Source: Planctomycetota bacterium (GTDB lineage Bacteria; Planctomycetota; UBA1135; GCA-002686595). Taken from it: DNA of 59,767 bases. Shown here piece after piece: positions 42,134 through 51,018 of this stretch; the stretch's first letter is position 1; each line of letters opens with the position of its first letter. The stretch is from positions 415 to 60,181 of the forward strand of contig DUDB01000051.1 of NCBI GenBank assembly GCA_012959525.1. Reading direction: 5' to 3'. The position numbers were made by a program, and so were the translations under genes. The notes beneath the pieces were generated by a model, which saw only the letters and a list, made by a program, of their open reading frames with translations, made no database searches and was not told where the DNA came from.

Positions 42134-43849
42134 CTAGGAGGGCTGCTCGCGACGATCCCGTCGACGCTCGTCAGCGGCATCGACGGCCTCGCTGATCAAG
42201 CTCCTGGCGCGGGAGCGGTGGCACGGAAGCAAATCCAGGAGCTGGGCATAGCTGGCCCCTACGCGCTCCCAGTTGGATACGTCGCGCACGAACTCACGCG
42301 CTGCCGCCTCGGCCTGCAGCCGACTTGCGCTGTCCCCCGCCAACTCGACGATCAACTCCTGCAGACGTGCCACCTCTCCCTCGCCCACCGGCACCCGCCG
42401 CACACAGGCCTCGGGCCACTCGGCCTGCTCGCCCTGGTCAGAGGTCAATACCAGTCTGCCCACACCCATGGCGCGAGCGATGGCCCCCGAGGTGCCGCCG
42501 GTGGAGGGACCCCGTAAGTTGACACACAGGTCCGCAGCCACAAGGTGACGCGTGACGTCTTCTTCCGGGAGGAAGCCCGTCACCGTCAGGTGAGGTCGGA
42601 GCCCAAGCTCTTCCACCCGGGCACTCAGATCCAGTTGCTCCAAGCGATCCTCGCCAGCCAGCACGAGGTGCAGGCCGTCGACCTCCTTGCACGCCAAGGC
42701 GAAGGCGCGCAGGAGGGGCTCGGGCCGCTTGTGCTCCTGGATGGCACCGAAGCTGGTGACGATGGTGGCCCCGGCAGGCAATCCCAGGATCCTACGCGCA
42801 GCCTCCCGGTCCGTTTCTTTAGCGAAGGGGGTCGAGCCGTGGGGCACGATCCCAATAGGTGTCGGTGCATTGCGCTGGTCCAGGATCCGGGAGCGCATCC
42901 AATCGCTATGCACAAGAAAAGCATCCGCCAGGCGCACGACAGGTCTGTTGAGAGGCAAGTCGAAACGGGCTTGGGCAAGTGGATCCATGCGCACGGATCC
43001 TGCGGCTTCAGCGGTCAGATCCAGGGTTGTCTCGGTGCCCCCGCAGAGGACACCAATGGAGCGCACAAAGGCACCCAGGATGCGCCCATCCTCCGCCCTC
43101 CGCTGGTCGGGTGTCGGCGTGGAGGGCGTTACCCGCAGGCCCAAGACGACCCGCGAGTCACCGGGTAGCGGCACCCTCAGCTTGTCCCCGCCATGGCCCT
43201 GCAATGAGCCTAGTGGTCCATCTGCCCCGAGTAGCTCGAGGGTCCGGCCCGCCGGCAGATCCACCACAAGTTCCAGCTCGCCAGCGCTCTCCATCTCAAC
43301 GCTGAGCGTGGACCACGCGCTGCTCCAGCGACCTGCCCCTTCCCAATCGTGCCAACCCTCCAACAGCGTGAGCCCCCCATGACCGCCCGCTTGCCCTTTC
43401 AACTCCTGCACCAGGGCCTCCGGCGAGCGCCGCAGCCGACGTGCGGATCGGGCGCGGGCATAGACCCGAGCCTGACTCAATCCTCCCGCCTTCAAGGCCG
43501 CCAGGTGTCCCCTCCAGCCGCCCCTCTCCAGGCCGGGCACTCCACCCATGGCCAGATCGAACAACACCCAATCGTGCAGGACGACGGTCCCTCCGAGCTC
43601 GCGGATGGCCGGCAGCATGAATCCATGACAGCGCTCGTTGCCCAGCTGATAGAGAATGCGATCCACCTTCATGGGATCGAGCGACGACAGGGGCCGCGTG
43701 GGGCAGCCCGCAATCTCTCCACCTTCCAGTCCATCCTCCACAAACACCTCGACCTCCACGTGTCGGGCGAGGTGGGGCAGAAGGTCCCGAGTGTAGTCCC
43801 CTATCCCCGACCTCCGTTGGGGTGGAGTGGTGACTAGAGCGACCTTCAT
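42134..43849 (-). CDS. GT4-type glycosyltransferase with inserted beta-sandwich domain
   Basis: The protein has 571 residues, much longer than usual (about 380). The N-terminal GT-B start is SGIGDYTRDLLP (14-25) and the C-terminal donor domain has IVPHGST (334-340), TSFGAIQEHKRPEPLLRAF, TGFLPEEDVTRHL and a Ser/Thr-Gly-rich STGGTSGAIARAMGVG. Between them, about residues 160-285 form a beta-rich insert (GWHDWEGAGRWSSAWSTL; VVDLPAGRTLELLGADG). Modules like this, beginning GW/GFxxxE and containing R-W-S/T, occur in surface-glycan glycosyltransferases. It follows the methionine aminopeptidase by 7 bases and is probably co-transcribed with it. The sugar is unknown. Confidence 0.85.
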   Translation of the reverse strand: MKVALVTTPPQRRSGIGDYTRDLLPHLARHVEVEVFVEDGLEGGEIAGCPTRPLSSLDPMKVDRILYQLGNERCHGFMLPAIRELGGTVVLHDWVLFDLAMGGVPGLERGGWRGHLAALKAGGLSQARVYARARSARRLRRSPEALVQELKGQAGGHGGLTLLEGWHDWEGAGRWSSAWSTLSVEMESAGELELVVDLPAGRTLELLGADGPLGSLQGHGGDKLRVPLPGDSRVVLGLRVTPSTPTPDQRRAEDGRILGAFVRSIGVLCGGTETTLDLTAEAAGSVRMDPLAQARFDLPLNRPVVRLADAFLVHSDWMRSRILDQRNAPTPIGIVPHGSTPFAKETDREAARRILGLPAGATIVTSFGAIQEHKRPEPLLRAFALACKEVDGLHLVLAGEDRLEQLDLSARVEELGLRPHLTVTGFLPEEDVTRHLVAADLCVNLRGPSTGGTSGAIARAMGVGRLVLTSDQGEQAEWPEACVRRVPVGEGEVARLQELIVELAGDSASRLQAEAAAREFVRDVSNWERVGASYAQLLDLLPCHRSRARSLISEAVDAADERRRDRREQPS

Positions 43850-43856
43850 CAGCGGT

Positions 43857-44762
43857 CTATGCCGTCAGGACTTCCACACCGTTTGGACCCAGATACAGGG
43901 AGTGCTCACACTGGGTGGTCATAACGCCCTCCTCTTCCACCAACGGTGGGAAGCGCATCAACGATCCTTGTCGCGTCAGCTTGGAAAGGGTCGCCTCCAC
44001 GACGTCGGGATCCAGATCCCTGAAGTAGCGCCGGGCAATGGGGAGTCCGCGCCAGGACTGAATCGCCGCCAGCACCTCTCTGTCCAAACCCTTGGCCTTG
44101 CGAGGGGGGCGCTGCATCATGAAGACCTCCGCTTTGCCCCGCTCTTGAATGTAGCCACGACCGGTCGAAGCGAAGGGCTCGATGGCAAACACCATTCCCT
44201 CCTTGAAGCGGCCCGTGCCGCCCTCCGGGTAGTTGGGAATCTGCGGAGAGGTGTGCACCTTCCAACGCGCGAGGCCGTGACCGGTCAGGTTGCGAATGGG
44301 CTCAAAGCCCGCGCTCACGATCGTGCGCTCGATGGCCGCGCCCACATCTCGCACGGCGACCCCATCTCCAACGGTGGCGATGGCCGCAGCCAACGCATTG
44401 GCTGAAGCATCCACGAGCGGCTGCCAGGTCCCGTCCTCGGAGAGATCCACGCTGCATGCCGTGTCCCCGATGTAGCCGTCCACGTGCACGCCCACGTCGA
44501 CCTTGACACAATCTCCTACCTCGTAGGTCATGGGGTCTTCCGGTGCGGAGCAGTAGTGGGCAGCCACGAAGTTGCGCGATGACTGGGTCGGGAACGCTGG
44601 CTCAGCACCCCGCTCGCGGATCATGTGCTCCACGGTCTCGAGGATGTGACGCACCTGAACCCCAGGGCGGATGTTCTCACGCGCCCATTCCCGGCATTCC
44701 GATGCGATTCGCCCGGCACGGCGCAGTTTCTCAAGTCCTTCGCTGTCCACGGATCGGATCAT
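43857..44762 (-). CDS. map: Methionine aminopeptidase, type II (archaeal/eukaryal class)
   Basis: The enzyme removes the initiator methionine from nascent proteins, using two metal ions. The protein has 301 residues from the ATG at 44762; the longer open frame to 45023 is unconserved. Ligands are Asp89 (VKVDVGVHVDG), Asp100 (GYIGDTA), His162 (LTGHGL), Glu195 (FAIEPFAS) and Glu286 (QCEHSLY), with His69 in AAHYCS. The segment NLTGHGLARWKVH...IPNY and the helical subdomain at about 220-270 are hallmarks of type II enzymes (as in Pyrococcus), while most bacteria have only type I. The glycosyltransferase follows within 7 bases. Confidence 0.93.
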   Translation of the reverse strand: MIRSVDSEGLEKLRRAGRIASECREWARENIRPGVQVRHILETVEHMIRERGAEPAFPTQSSRNFVAAHYCSAPEDPMTYEVGDCVKVDVGVHVDGYIGDTACSVDLSEDGTWQPLVDASANALAAAIATVGDGVAVRDVGAAIERTIVSAGFEPIRNLTGHGLARWKVHTSPQIPNYPEGGTGRFKEGMVFAIEPFASTGRGYIQERGKAEVFMMQRPPRKAKGLDREVLAAIQSWRGLPIARRYFRDLDPDVVEATLSKLTRQGSLMRFPPLVEEEGVMTTQCEHSLYLGPNGVEVLTA

Positions 44763-44862
44763 AGGTGGCCACCGGAGGATCGTCCACGCCGACTGTCGAT
44801 GCCTCAAACAACCCTGAATGAGGAGGGAGTCGGGCGGGACAGGGGCTACAGTGATCCTCTCC

Positions 44863-45267
44863 ATGCTGCGCATCCTCGCCCCCCTTGTCTCGATCGCCGT
44901 GCTGATCACCTCCTGCCAGGGGCCAGGGGCTCCTAACCGGGCACGAAACGTCGTAGAACGCGCCGAGATGGCTGTGACGCGTCCTATCCTGTCGGGTGGG
45001 GTCCAGGTGGGGTCCTTGGCCATTTACCGGCGCCATGGAGGGGGGCAGCCCTGGGTGCGGCTGGTGCGCAACACCCACGGCCAGGACCTGGGACTTGTCG
45101 ACACCCTCGGTCGGGTCTGGCGCTTCACGCCCCATGGCGATGAGGAGGTCGTACCCGAGCCCGATTTTCTTCGGGCCCTGGGCAGCGTTCTAGGGGTCAG
45201 GGAGGGGAATCTGATCTCCCTGGGCCCGGAGGAGCCGCTGCAGCCGAAGGACGCCCCGAGCCCCTAG
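44863..45267 (+). CDS. Small lipoprotein of unknown function
   Basis: The protein has 134 residues from the ATG at 44863, giving the lipobox LITSC (Cys18); an upstream in-frame start at 44818 adds a non-signal stretch. The mature part looks like a compact beta-domain (VGSLAIYRRHGGG; QDLGLVDTLGRVWRFTPHG) with a proline-rich end. No family is recognised. It stands alone and divergent from the aminopeptidase operon (100-bp gap). A small hairpin (TTTCCC/GGGAAA, 45277-45294) follows its stop. Confidence 0.75.
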   Translation: MLRILAPLVSIAVLITSCQGPGAPNRARNVVERAEMAVTRPILSGGVQVGSLAIYRRHGGGQPWVRLVRNTHGQDLGLVDTLGRVWRFTPHGDEEVVPEPDFLRALGSVLGVREGNLISLGPEEPLQPKDAPSP

Positions 45268-45498
45268 GGATGTGATTTTCCCACTGCCGGGAAACCCCCC
45301 CGCCCCGGCACCCCCATTGCCAGCCCCTGCGTTGGGATGAGCGATTTTTTGCGCCGATTCAGCCCTTGCTGGGGGAGAGTTCTCGGAATCCGGGCTCCGA
45401 AGGCCGGTTTCCCTCAACCCTGGGCCGGGTTTGCTCGATGAAAGGGCACCAAGGTCAGCCGACCGTCCTCTTCCCCCATCCGTTTCCTACCCCATCCC

Positions 45499-46425
45499 AT
45501 GATCAAGCTCGAAGTTGGTGAGTCCATCGGTACCTACCGCGTGCTCGAATTCGTCGCCCGCGGCGGTTTCTCACTCGTGTATCTGGCCGAGGACCAGCAC
45601 GGCAAGAAGGTCGCACTCAAGGTCGGCGACGTGGCAGGCGGTGGCCGCTACGTAACGCGCTTCTTGGAAATCACGGATACGCGCCAGCCCGAGGGCATCA
45701 GCCCTGACGAGACGCCGGCCGAAGCCATCTTCTTTCGTCAGGACGGTGTGCGCATCGACTTCCTAGACGTCCACGAGATCGACGAGCTGATCCAGAGTGA
45801 GTCCACCCTCCTACAAGGATGTAAGAGCCCCAACCTAGTACACACCAAGGAGTGCTTCACGCACGAGGGCCGGTCCATCGCCGTGCAGGACTACATCCGC
45901 GGCAAGACCCTGCGCGAGAAGATCCGCGCTTTGGAGGGCATTCGCCTCAACTGGTTTTTGACCATCGTGCGCTCGCTGTCCAAGCTGTCCGAAAAGGGCC
46001 AGCTCAAGTACCACGGTGATTTGAAGCCCGAGAACATCATCATCAAGCCGTCAGGCAGCGTGGTCATGATAGACCCCGCCATGCGCTCCGAGATGCGTGA
46101 CGTGATTACAACCACGCCGCACTACAACCCTCTGCTGCTGCGCGACTCCAAGGCCGACGTGATGGCCATCGGCGTCATGCTCTACGAGATCCTGACGGGC
46201 GTCCTGCCCTTCGATGAGGTGCCGTGGAAATTCGCAGGCACCGAGCAGGGTGGTGAAGAAGAGCGCTTGAGCCTGTCCTACTTCCTGTCCTACCCGCCCG
46301 CCAAGGACCTGAACCCCAACACGCCCGAAGCCCTCTCACGCATCGTCTACCGCTGCCTGATCGTGCCGGAGTACGGCCTGGCCGAGCTGGAAGGCGACCT
46401 GGTGGACTTCCTGCGCAAGGACTAA
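45499..46425 (+). CDS. Ser/Thr protein kinase-like protein with variant DFG motif
   Basis: The protein has 308 residues, kinase domain only, with no membrane helix. The glycine loop RGGFSLVY is at 21-28, Lys41 sits in VALKVG, and the catalytic loop YHGDLKPEN contains Asp174 and Asn179. The DFG triplet is DPA (Asp192), so the metal-binding Asp is kept but Phe and Gly are not. A long insert (about 45-90) separates strand 3 from helix C. It may be active but regulated differently from Hanks-type kinases with DFG. Its substrates are unknown. A 231-bp gap without a clear gene lies upstream. Confidence 0.87.
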   Translation: MIKLEVGESIGTYRVLEFVARGGFSLVYLAEDQHGKKVALKVGDVAGGGRYVTRFLEITDTRQPEGISPDETPAEAIFFRQDGVRIDFLDVHEIDELIQSESTLLQGCKSPNLVHTKECFTHEGRSIAVQDYIRGKTLREKIRALEGIRLNWFLTIVRSLSKLSEKGQLKYHGDLKPENIIIKPSGSVVMIDPAMRSEMRDVITTTPHYNPLLLRDSKADVMAIGVMLYEILTGVLPFDEVPWKFAGTEQGGEEERLSLSYFLSYPPAKDLNPNTPEALSRIVYRCLIVPEYGLAELEGDLVDFLRKD

Positions 46426-46442
46426 GCCGCCGACGCGGGCTC

Positions 46443-47495
46443 TCAGTCCGCGCGGCCCTGGGCCAGGCGCTGCTCCGCCAATCGCAGGGCGGCCACATTT
46501 GTAGGCACGCTCTCCTCTCTGGAGATCTCGAAGACCCTCTTCAGGTTGACGTAGATGTTCTCGATCTTGGCCATGGCAGCCTCCTCGTCATAGCCCCCCT
46601 CGAGCAGCTCGATGGAGACGTTGATGATCCCGCCCGCGTTGATGACGTAGTCGGGGGCGTAGAGGATGCCCTTCTCGCGCAGAACCTCCGCGTGTTCGAA
46701 TTCGAGCAGTTGGTTGTTGGCGCAGCCCGCAATGATCTTGCATCTCAAATCAGGGATCGTGCTCAGGTTGATCCCCGCGCCCCTAGCGCAAGGTGCATAG
46801 ATGTCACATTCCACGCCGAGATGATCTTCATCATCCACCGCGGTGAATCCATGCTCAGAACACAGCTCGGCCACGCGTTCTGCATTGATGTCGCTGATGG
46901 TGACCTGGGCGCCTCGCTCCTTGAGCAGGACAGCCAATCGCCCCCCTACCGCGCCGACTCCCTGGATCACCACGTGCTTGCCCGCAAGGTCCTGGCTACC
47001 GAAAGCCTCCTCGGCCGCCGCCCGCATGCCGACGACACATCCGTGGGCCGTGTAGGGGCTCGGGTTACCTGAACTTCCCGATTCACGGGAGAGGCCGGTC
47101 ACCCACTGCGTGCGACTGCTCACGGCTTCTAGATCCCCGATGCCGATGTTCATGTCCTCGGCGGTGATGTACTTGCCGCCGAAGGCCTCCACGAAATCGC
47201 CCATCGCCTGGAACAGTTCCGGGCATTTCATGGTCTTCGGATCACCGATGATCACGGACTTGCCGCCGCCAAGGCCGGTGTCGGCCACGGCGGACTTGTA
47301 GGTCATTCCCCGAGAGAGGCGGCGCACATCCACCAGAGCCTCCTCCTCGGATGCGTAGGGCAGCATGCGCATGCCACCCAAGGCCGGACCGAGGACGGTG
47401 CTGTGCACGGCGATCAGTGCGTGCAGGCCCGAGGCTTCGTCCCGACAACTCGCCACGCGCTCATAGCCGTCGATGGGAATTTCGGTGATTTGCAT
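46443..47495 (-). CDS. Leucine/valine dehydrogenase-like (Glu/Leu/Phe/Val dehydrogenase)
   Basis: The enzyme oxidatively deaminates a branched-chain or similar amino acid with NAD in the cytoplasm. The protein has 350 residues, the leucine-dehydrogenase length, from the ATG at 47495; a GTG at 47501 is possible. The substrate site shows GPALGGMRM, Lys67 (TYKSAV) and Lys79 (GLGGGKSVI). The NAD-binding fold begins VVIQGVGAVGGRLAVLL, and the family motif APDYVINAGGIINVS is present. It converges with the kinase gene (17-base gap). A valine- or phenylalanine-specific form is possible. Confidence 0.93.
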   Translation of the reverse strand: MQITEIPIDGYERVASCRDEASGLHALIAVHSTVLGPALGGMRMLPYASEEEALVDVRRLSRGMTYKSAVADTGLGGGKSVIIGDPKTMKCPELFQAMGDFVEAFGGKYITAEDMNIGIGDLEAVSSRTQWVTGLSRESGSSGNPSPYTAHGCVVGMRAAAEEAFGSQDLAGKHVVIQGVGAVGGRLAVLLKERGAQVTISDINAERVAELCSEHGFTAVDDEDHLGVECDIYAPCARGAGINLSTIPDLRCKIIAGCANNQLLEFEHAEVLREKGILYAPDYVINAGGIINVSIELLEGGYDEEAAMAKIENIYVNLKRVFEISREESVPTNVAALRLAEQRLAQGRAD

Positions 47496-47733
47496 GGGCA
47501 CGGGGGGCGTAGGCGCTGATTGAGCCGTAAGGGAGAATGGGGTCCTAGAGTGCCCAAAACAGGGTTCAACGCCTATCTTGCTCGGGAGAATTGGGCGCGC
47601 ATTCTACGCACTCTGCGGGCCGCCGTCGACAGTCCCGGCAGCGGCCCTATCCCCAAAAACTCCCTGCTCAGGAACAATTGCCGACAGGTGGCCGCAGTCC
47701 ATGGGTGGGAGGAGGGGTAGATTGGTGGACGCC
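47496..47733. promoter_or_regulatory. Divergent promoter gap upstream of the helicase gene
   Basis: This 238-bp gap lies between the dehydrogenase (leftward) and the helicase (rightward). The only Shine-Dalgarno-like run noticed in the window, GGAGGAGGGG (47707-47716), lies here, 8 bases before an in-frame GTG (47725) and 17 bases before the ATG at 47734. This leaves the exact helicase start open. Confidence 0.4.
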
Positions 47734-50700
47734 ATGATTCAGTACGGCGGCACAGGGGGGGGCGGGGGCCCACAAGGTGAGAAGGCTGTAGCCTTCGCGC
47801 CTGCGTTCGTTTCAATCTGGGCCACCGGTGCAGACCCGGCGCACGATGGGCTTTTCCGTCTACTCGCCCTTAAGCCAGATGGACATGGTGGGTGGACGGC
47901 ATTGGATCAGCTCGTGGATCCGTTTCCCGACTCCACTAAGGAAGGTGCCACGGCTCGCATGGCGCGCGAGTTCGGAATCCAGAAGACTGACATCGAGGGC
48001 TGCCCACTTGCTACTGAAGCATGGGCATCGTTGGAGACGTTCTTGGGTGAGGCCCCGGTTGTGGCCTTGGATGCAGGCAGCATCGGAAGCTGGGCCCAGG
48101 CCCTAGGCGGAAACAGGCGGCGGCTCGTGCTGGGCCTCGAGCAACTCGCGTTGCTTCTCATACCCGGAAGGCTCGCCACTCGCAGGGCGGACCTGCTGCA
48201 GGTGCTCTTGCCCAGCGGACACGACACGCACAAGGGCGCACGCGGCAACACGCCCGAGGCCCTGGTGGTAGCGCTGGCCGAGTTGATGGGCCGCTTTCTC
48301 GGCCAAAATCCAGCCATTGTGGCCCTCGCCCTGGGTGGACTTACGCGCGCCCTGCATGGGCTGCGCGCCACGGACTCTCAAGCCGCGCGGCAGCTCGAGT
48401 TCGCGCTGGATCTGCTCGATCGTCCAAGCGTCTGGGCCCTCAGTACGGGCGGCCTCTTCAACATGCCCCCCTCCCTGCGCGATGGCTGCTTGGAGGACAC
48501 TCCGGACGCAGAGGATGATCTCAGCTCCTTGCTCGCCGACCTTCCACCTGCCGCCGCCGCCACGCCCCAGCAATGGCGTCAGCATGAAGAGGTGCCGCCT
48601 GTAAGCCTGGCTGTCACTCCTTCTCATCCCGATGACGAGGCGCGCCTGGATGAGTTGTTCGAAGTCCACTTGCCGAGTCTTTTGGTGGCAGAACAGGGCG
48701 GTCAGCCCCAGGACTACTACCGCAGATCCCAACACGAAGTTGCCCAGCAGGTAGCCCAGACCCTTGGGCGGGACGAGTTGCTTCTGGTGCACGCGCCCAC
48801 GGGAACGGGCAAGACGCTGTCCTATATCTTGCCCGCGATTCTCTGGGCCCGTCGCCACAAGGTGCGGGTAGCCGTCGCGACCTATACCCGCGCCCTCCAA
48901 GAGCAGGCCATGGACCGCGAGGTGCCCCGCGCCTTATCCGCCCTTGCCCGCTCAGGGGATCTGGAGGAAACCCGCATCTCCGTACTCAAGGGCCGAGAAA
49001 ACTACCTGTGTTTTCGATCATTGAAGGTCGCTGTGCCAGATGCGGATGGAGACGCCTCCTCGTGGCTCGCCTGGACGAGCCTCGCGCTGTTCGGGTTGAC
49101 CGACCCCGATGGGGATCTAGACCGCTTCCCCCGTCGCCCCGCCCTGCTGGGGGAATCCAACTCGCAGATGCGCGCAACTGTGAGCCAGATGCTCCATGCG
49201 GTGCGCGCACGCAGTGGGTGCTGTTCGGCAGCCCATGACAAGGACACGTGCTGTGCGACCCTCGCCGCCCGAAAGGCGGCCCGCAGCCACGTGGTCATTA
49301 CCAATCAAGCCCTCGCTCTGGCTCGCCCTGAAATGTTCCGGCATGTGATCTTCGACGAGTGCGAGCACCTGCACAGCGTGGCCCACGGCACCTGGAGTCA
49401 CCGGGTCGGCTTCGCAAGCATGCGCGAGACCTTGCTGCGCCTGCACCGGCCGGGCAAGGGCCGCTCGAACAGACCCCTGGACGTTTTGGAACGCAAGCTG
49501 CCTTTGGATAGCGGCGCGCGCAAGGAACTGCAAGGCGCCCTGCAACAATGGGACGCAGCGACTCATTGCCTGCACACCCTTGAGCAGGGTGCCACCAACT
49601 TCGACCACTGGCGGCGGGAAGCCGAACGGTCACGCCCACCCCGAGAGCACCACGCCCTGTTCCGGGAATACGTGGAAGGTGATGGGGGCGAGGATCTCCT
49701 GGCCGCGCGCCTGGGCGCAACCGGAGCCCTGAACCGGCTGGAGAGTGGCTTGGAGCGCCTGCTGGAGGTCGTCGCAGCTCTGGAGTTGAAGGGCTTCGGG
49801 CGAATCCACCGCACAGTGGACCTGGTCCGCGCCGATCTGGTTGAGCTCATGGGGCACCTGGTCGCCTGGCTGCCGGAGAAGGACGGTCAGCCCTCTCTCT
49901 CCCAGCGTGTCTTCCACGATGTTACCTGCCAAAAGGGGGGGGCTCTCGAGCTCGCTGCCCAGCTGCTCTTGCCTGACGAACAGCTGGGCCGCATGTACTA
50001 CCCCTCTCTGGCCTGTGGCGTCTTCCTGTCCGCAACCACCTGTCTGGCAGGCGGGTTCGCCCCGGCCATGGCATACCTTGGTTTGGATCGAACCCAAGAA
50101 CCTTCAGCCGACGGTGAACAACCTGGACGGGACGTGCGCGTTTTTTCGGCGCCTGAGGTTTTTGATTACTCGCGGGTATTGGTGGGCCTCCCCCGGGACG
50201 TCCCCGCACCCCAAGATAGGCATGCACACCGCAACTACGTGAGCGAGGTCATTGAGTGGCTGGGAACGCGCACGCGAGGACGCATGTTGGTCCTGTTCAC
50301 GAGCTTGGCCGATGTGCGTGCAGTCGGCGAGGCTCTGGCTCCGAGCTTTGCCCAGCGCCAGATACCCCTGTGGTATCAGGGCATGCCCGGGATCGGCAAG
50401 GAGGAGCTCGCAGACCTCTTCAGGGAGCGCACCGATTCCGTCCTGCTGGGAGTGGACACTTTTTGGTACGGCGCGGACTTCCCCGGTGAGACCCTGGAGT
50501 ACCTCCTCATCGCGCGCCTACCCTACGGCGTCCCGGACAGCTACCACCACGCCCAGTGTGCCGCCATCGGCGAGAAGGACCAACGCAAGCGAGTCTACAT
50601 GCCGCGAGCCTTGGCCAAGATGCGCCAAGGCTTCGGTCGCCTCATGCGGCGGACTTCGGACCGCGGCTGTGTGCTGATCCTGGATCCACGTATCTGTGGT

Positions 50701-51009
50701 CCACGGCACCGGGTGTTTTTGTCCGAGCTGCCCGTGGTGGCCAATCCAATGGTCGCGGAAGATGAGCAGGCCGGTCTGGCCCGGGTAGTACGCGGTGATT
50801 CGCGCCAGGTATTGCACGAATGCCTGGCCCACATGGATATGCTGGCAGACGTGCAACGCAGGCGGCTGGGAACGGACTTCGAGCCTTCGGGCCCCGTGTC
50901 CACAATCCCCACCACTCCGGCTCCGCCCCCGCCCATTGAGCCCAGAGCGCTGACTCTTCAGGAAGCGCCAAAGCCAATGGACATTCCCATCGACGACCTA
51001 CCTTTCTAG
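47734..51009 (+). CDS. DinG/XPD-type helicase with degenerate exonuclease-like N-terminus
   Basis: The protein has 1091 residues from the ATG at 47734; the GTG at 47725 is an alternative. Residues about 20-250 look like a DnaQ exonuclease domain, but the DxE motif is SIWATG and the later VVALDAGSIGSW also lacks Asp, so nuclease activity is probably lost. The SF2 helicase follows: Walker A APTGTGKT (354-361) and DECEH (541-545). Cys426, Cys496/497 and Cys506/507 are placed as in the Fe-S cluster of DinG/XPD. The C-terminal helicase domain has GRMLVLFTSLADVRA and MRQGFGRLMRR. It probably unwinds DNA in repair or replication conflicts. prmA follows 9 bases later. Confidence 0.9.
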   Translation: MIQYGGTGGGGGPQGEKAVAFAPAFVSIWATGADPAHDGLFRLLALKPDGHGGWTALDQLVDPFPDSTKEGATARMAREFGIQKTDIEGCPLATEAWASLETFLGEAPVVALDAGSIGSWAQALGGNRRRLVLGLEQLALLLIPGRLATRRADLLQVLLPSGHDTHKGARGNTPEALVVALAELMGRFLGQNPAIVALALGGLTRALHGLRATDSQAARQLEFALDLLDRPSVWALSTGGLFNMPPSLRDGCLEDTPDAEDDLSSLLADLPPAAAATPQQWRQHEEVPPVSLAVTPSHPDDEARLDELFEVHLPSLLVAEQGGQPQDYYRRSQHEVAQQVAQTLGRDELLLVHAPTGTGKTLSYILPAILWARRHKVRVAVATYTRALQEQAMDREVPRALSALARSGDLEETRISVLKGRENYLCFRSLKVAVPDADGDASSWLAWTSLALFGLTDPDGDLDRFPRRPALLGESNSQMRATVSQMLHAVRARSGCCSAAHDKDTCCATLAARKAARSHVVITNQALALARPEMFRHVIFDECEHLHSVAHGTWSHRVGFASMRETLLRLHRPGKGRSNRPLDVLERKLPLDSGARKELQGALQQWDAATHCLHTLEQGATNFDHWRREAERSRPPREHHALFREYVEGDGGEDLLAARLGATGALNRLESGLERLLEVVAALELKGFGRIHRTVDLVRADLVELMGHLVAWLPEKDGQPSLSQRVFHDVTCQKGGALELAAQLLLPDEQLGRMYYPSLACGVFLSATTCLAGGFAPAMAYLGLDRTQEPSADGEQPGRDVRVFSAPEVFDYSRVLVGLPRDVPAPQDRHAHRNYVSEVIEWLGTRTRGRMLVLFTSLADVRAVGEALAPSFAQRQIPLWYQGMPGIGKEELADLFRERTDSVLLGVDTFWYGADFPGETLEYLLIARLPYGVPDSYHHAQCAAIGEKDQRKRVYMPRALAKMRQGFGRLMRRTSDRGCVLILDPRICGPRHRVFLSELPVVANPMVAEDEQAGLARVVRGDSRQVLHECLAHMDMLADVQRRRLGTDFEPSGPVSTIPTTPAPPPPIEPRALTLQEAPKPMDIPIDDLPF

Positions 51010-51018
51010 ATCACTCTG

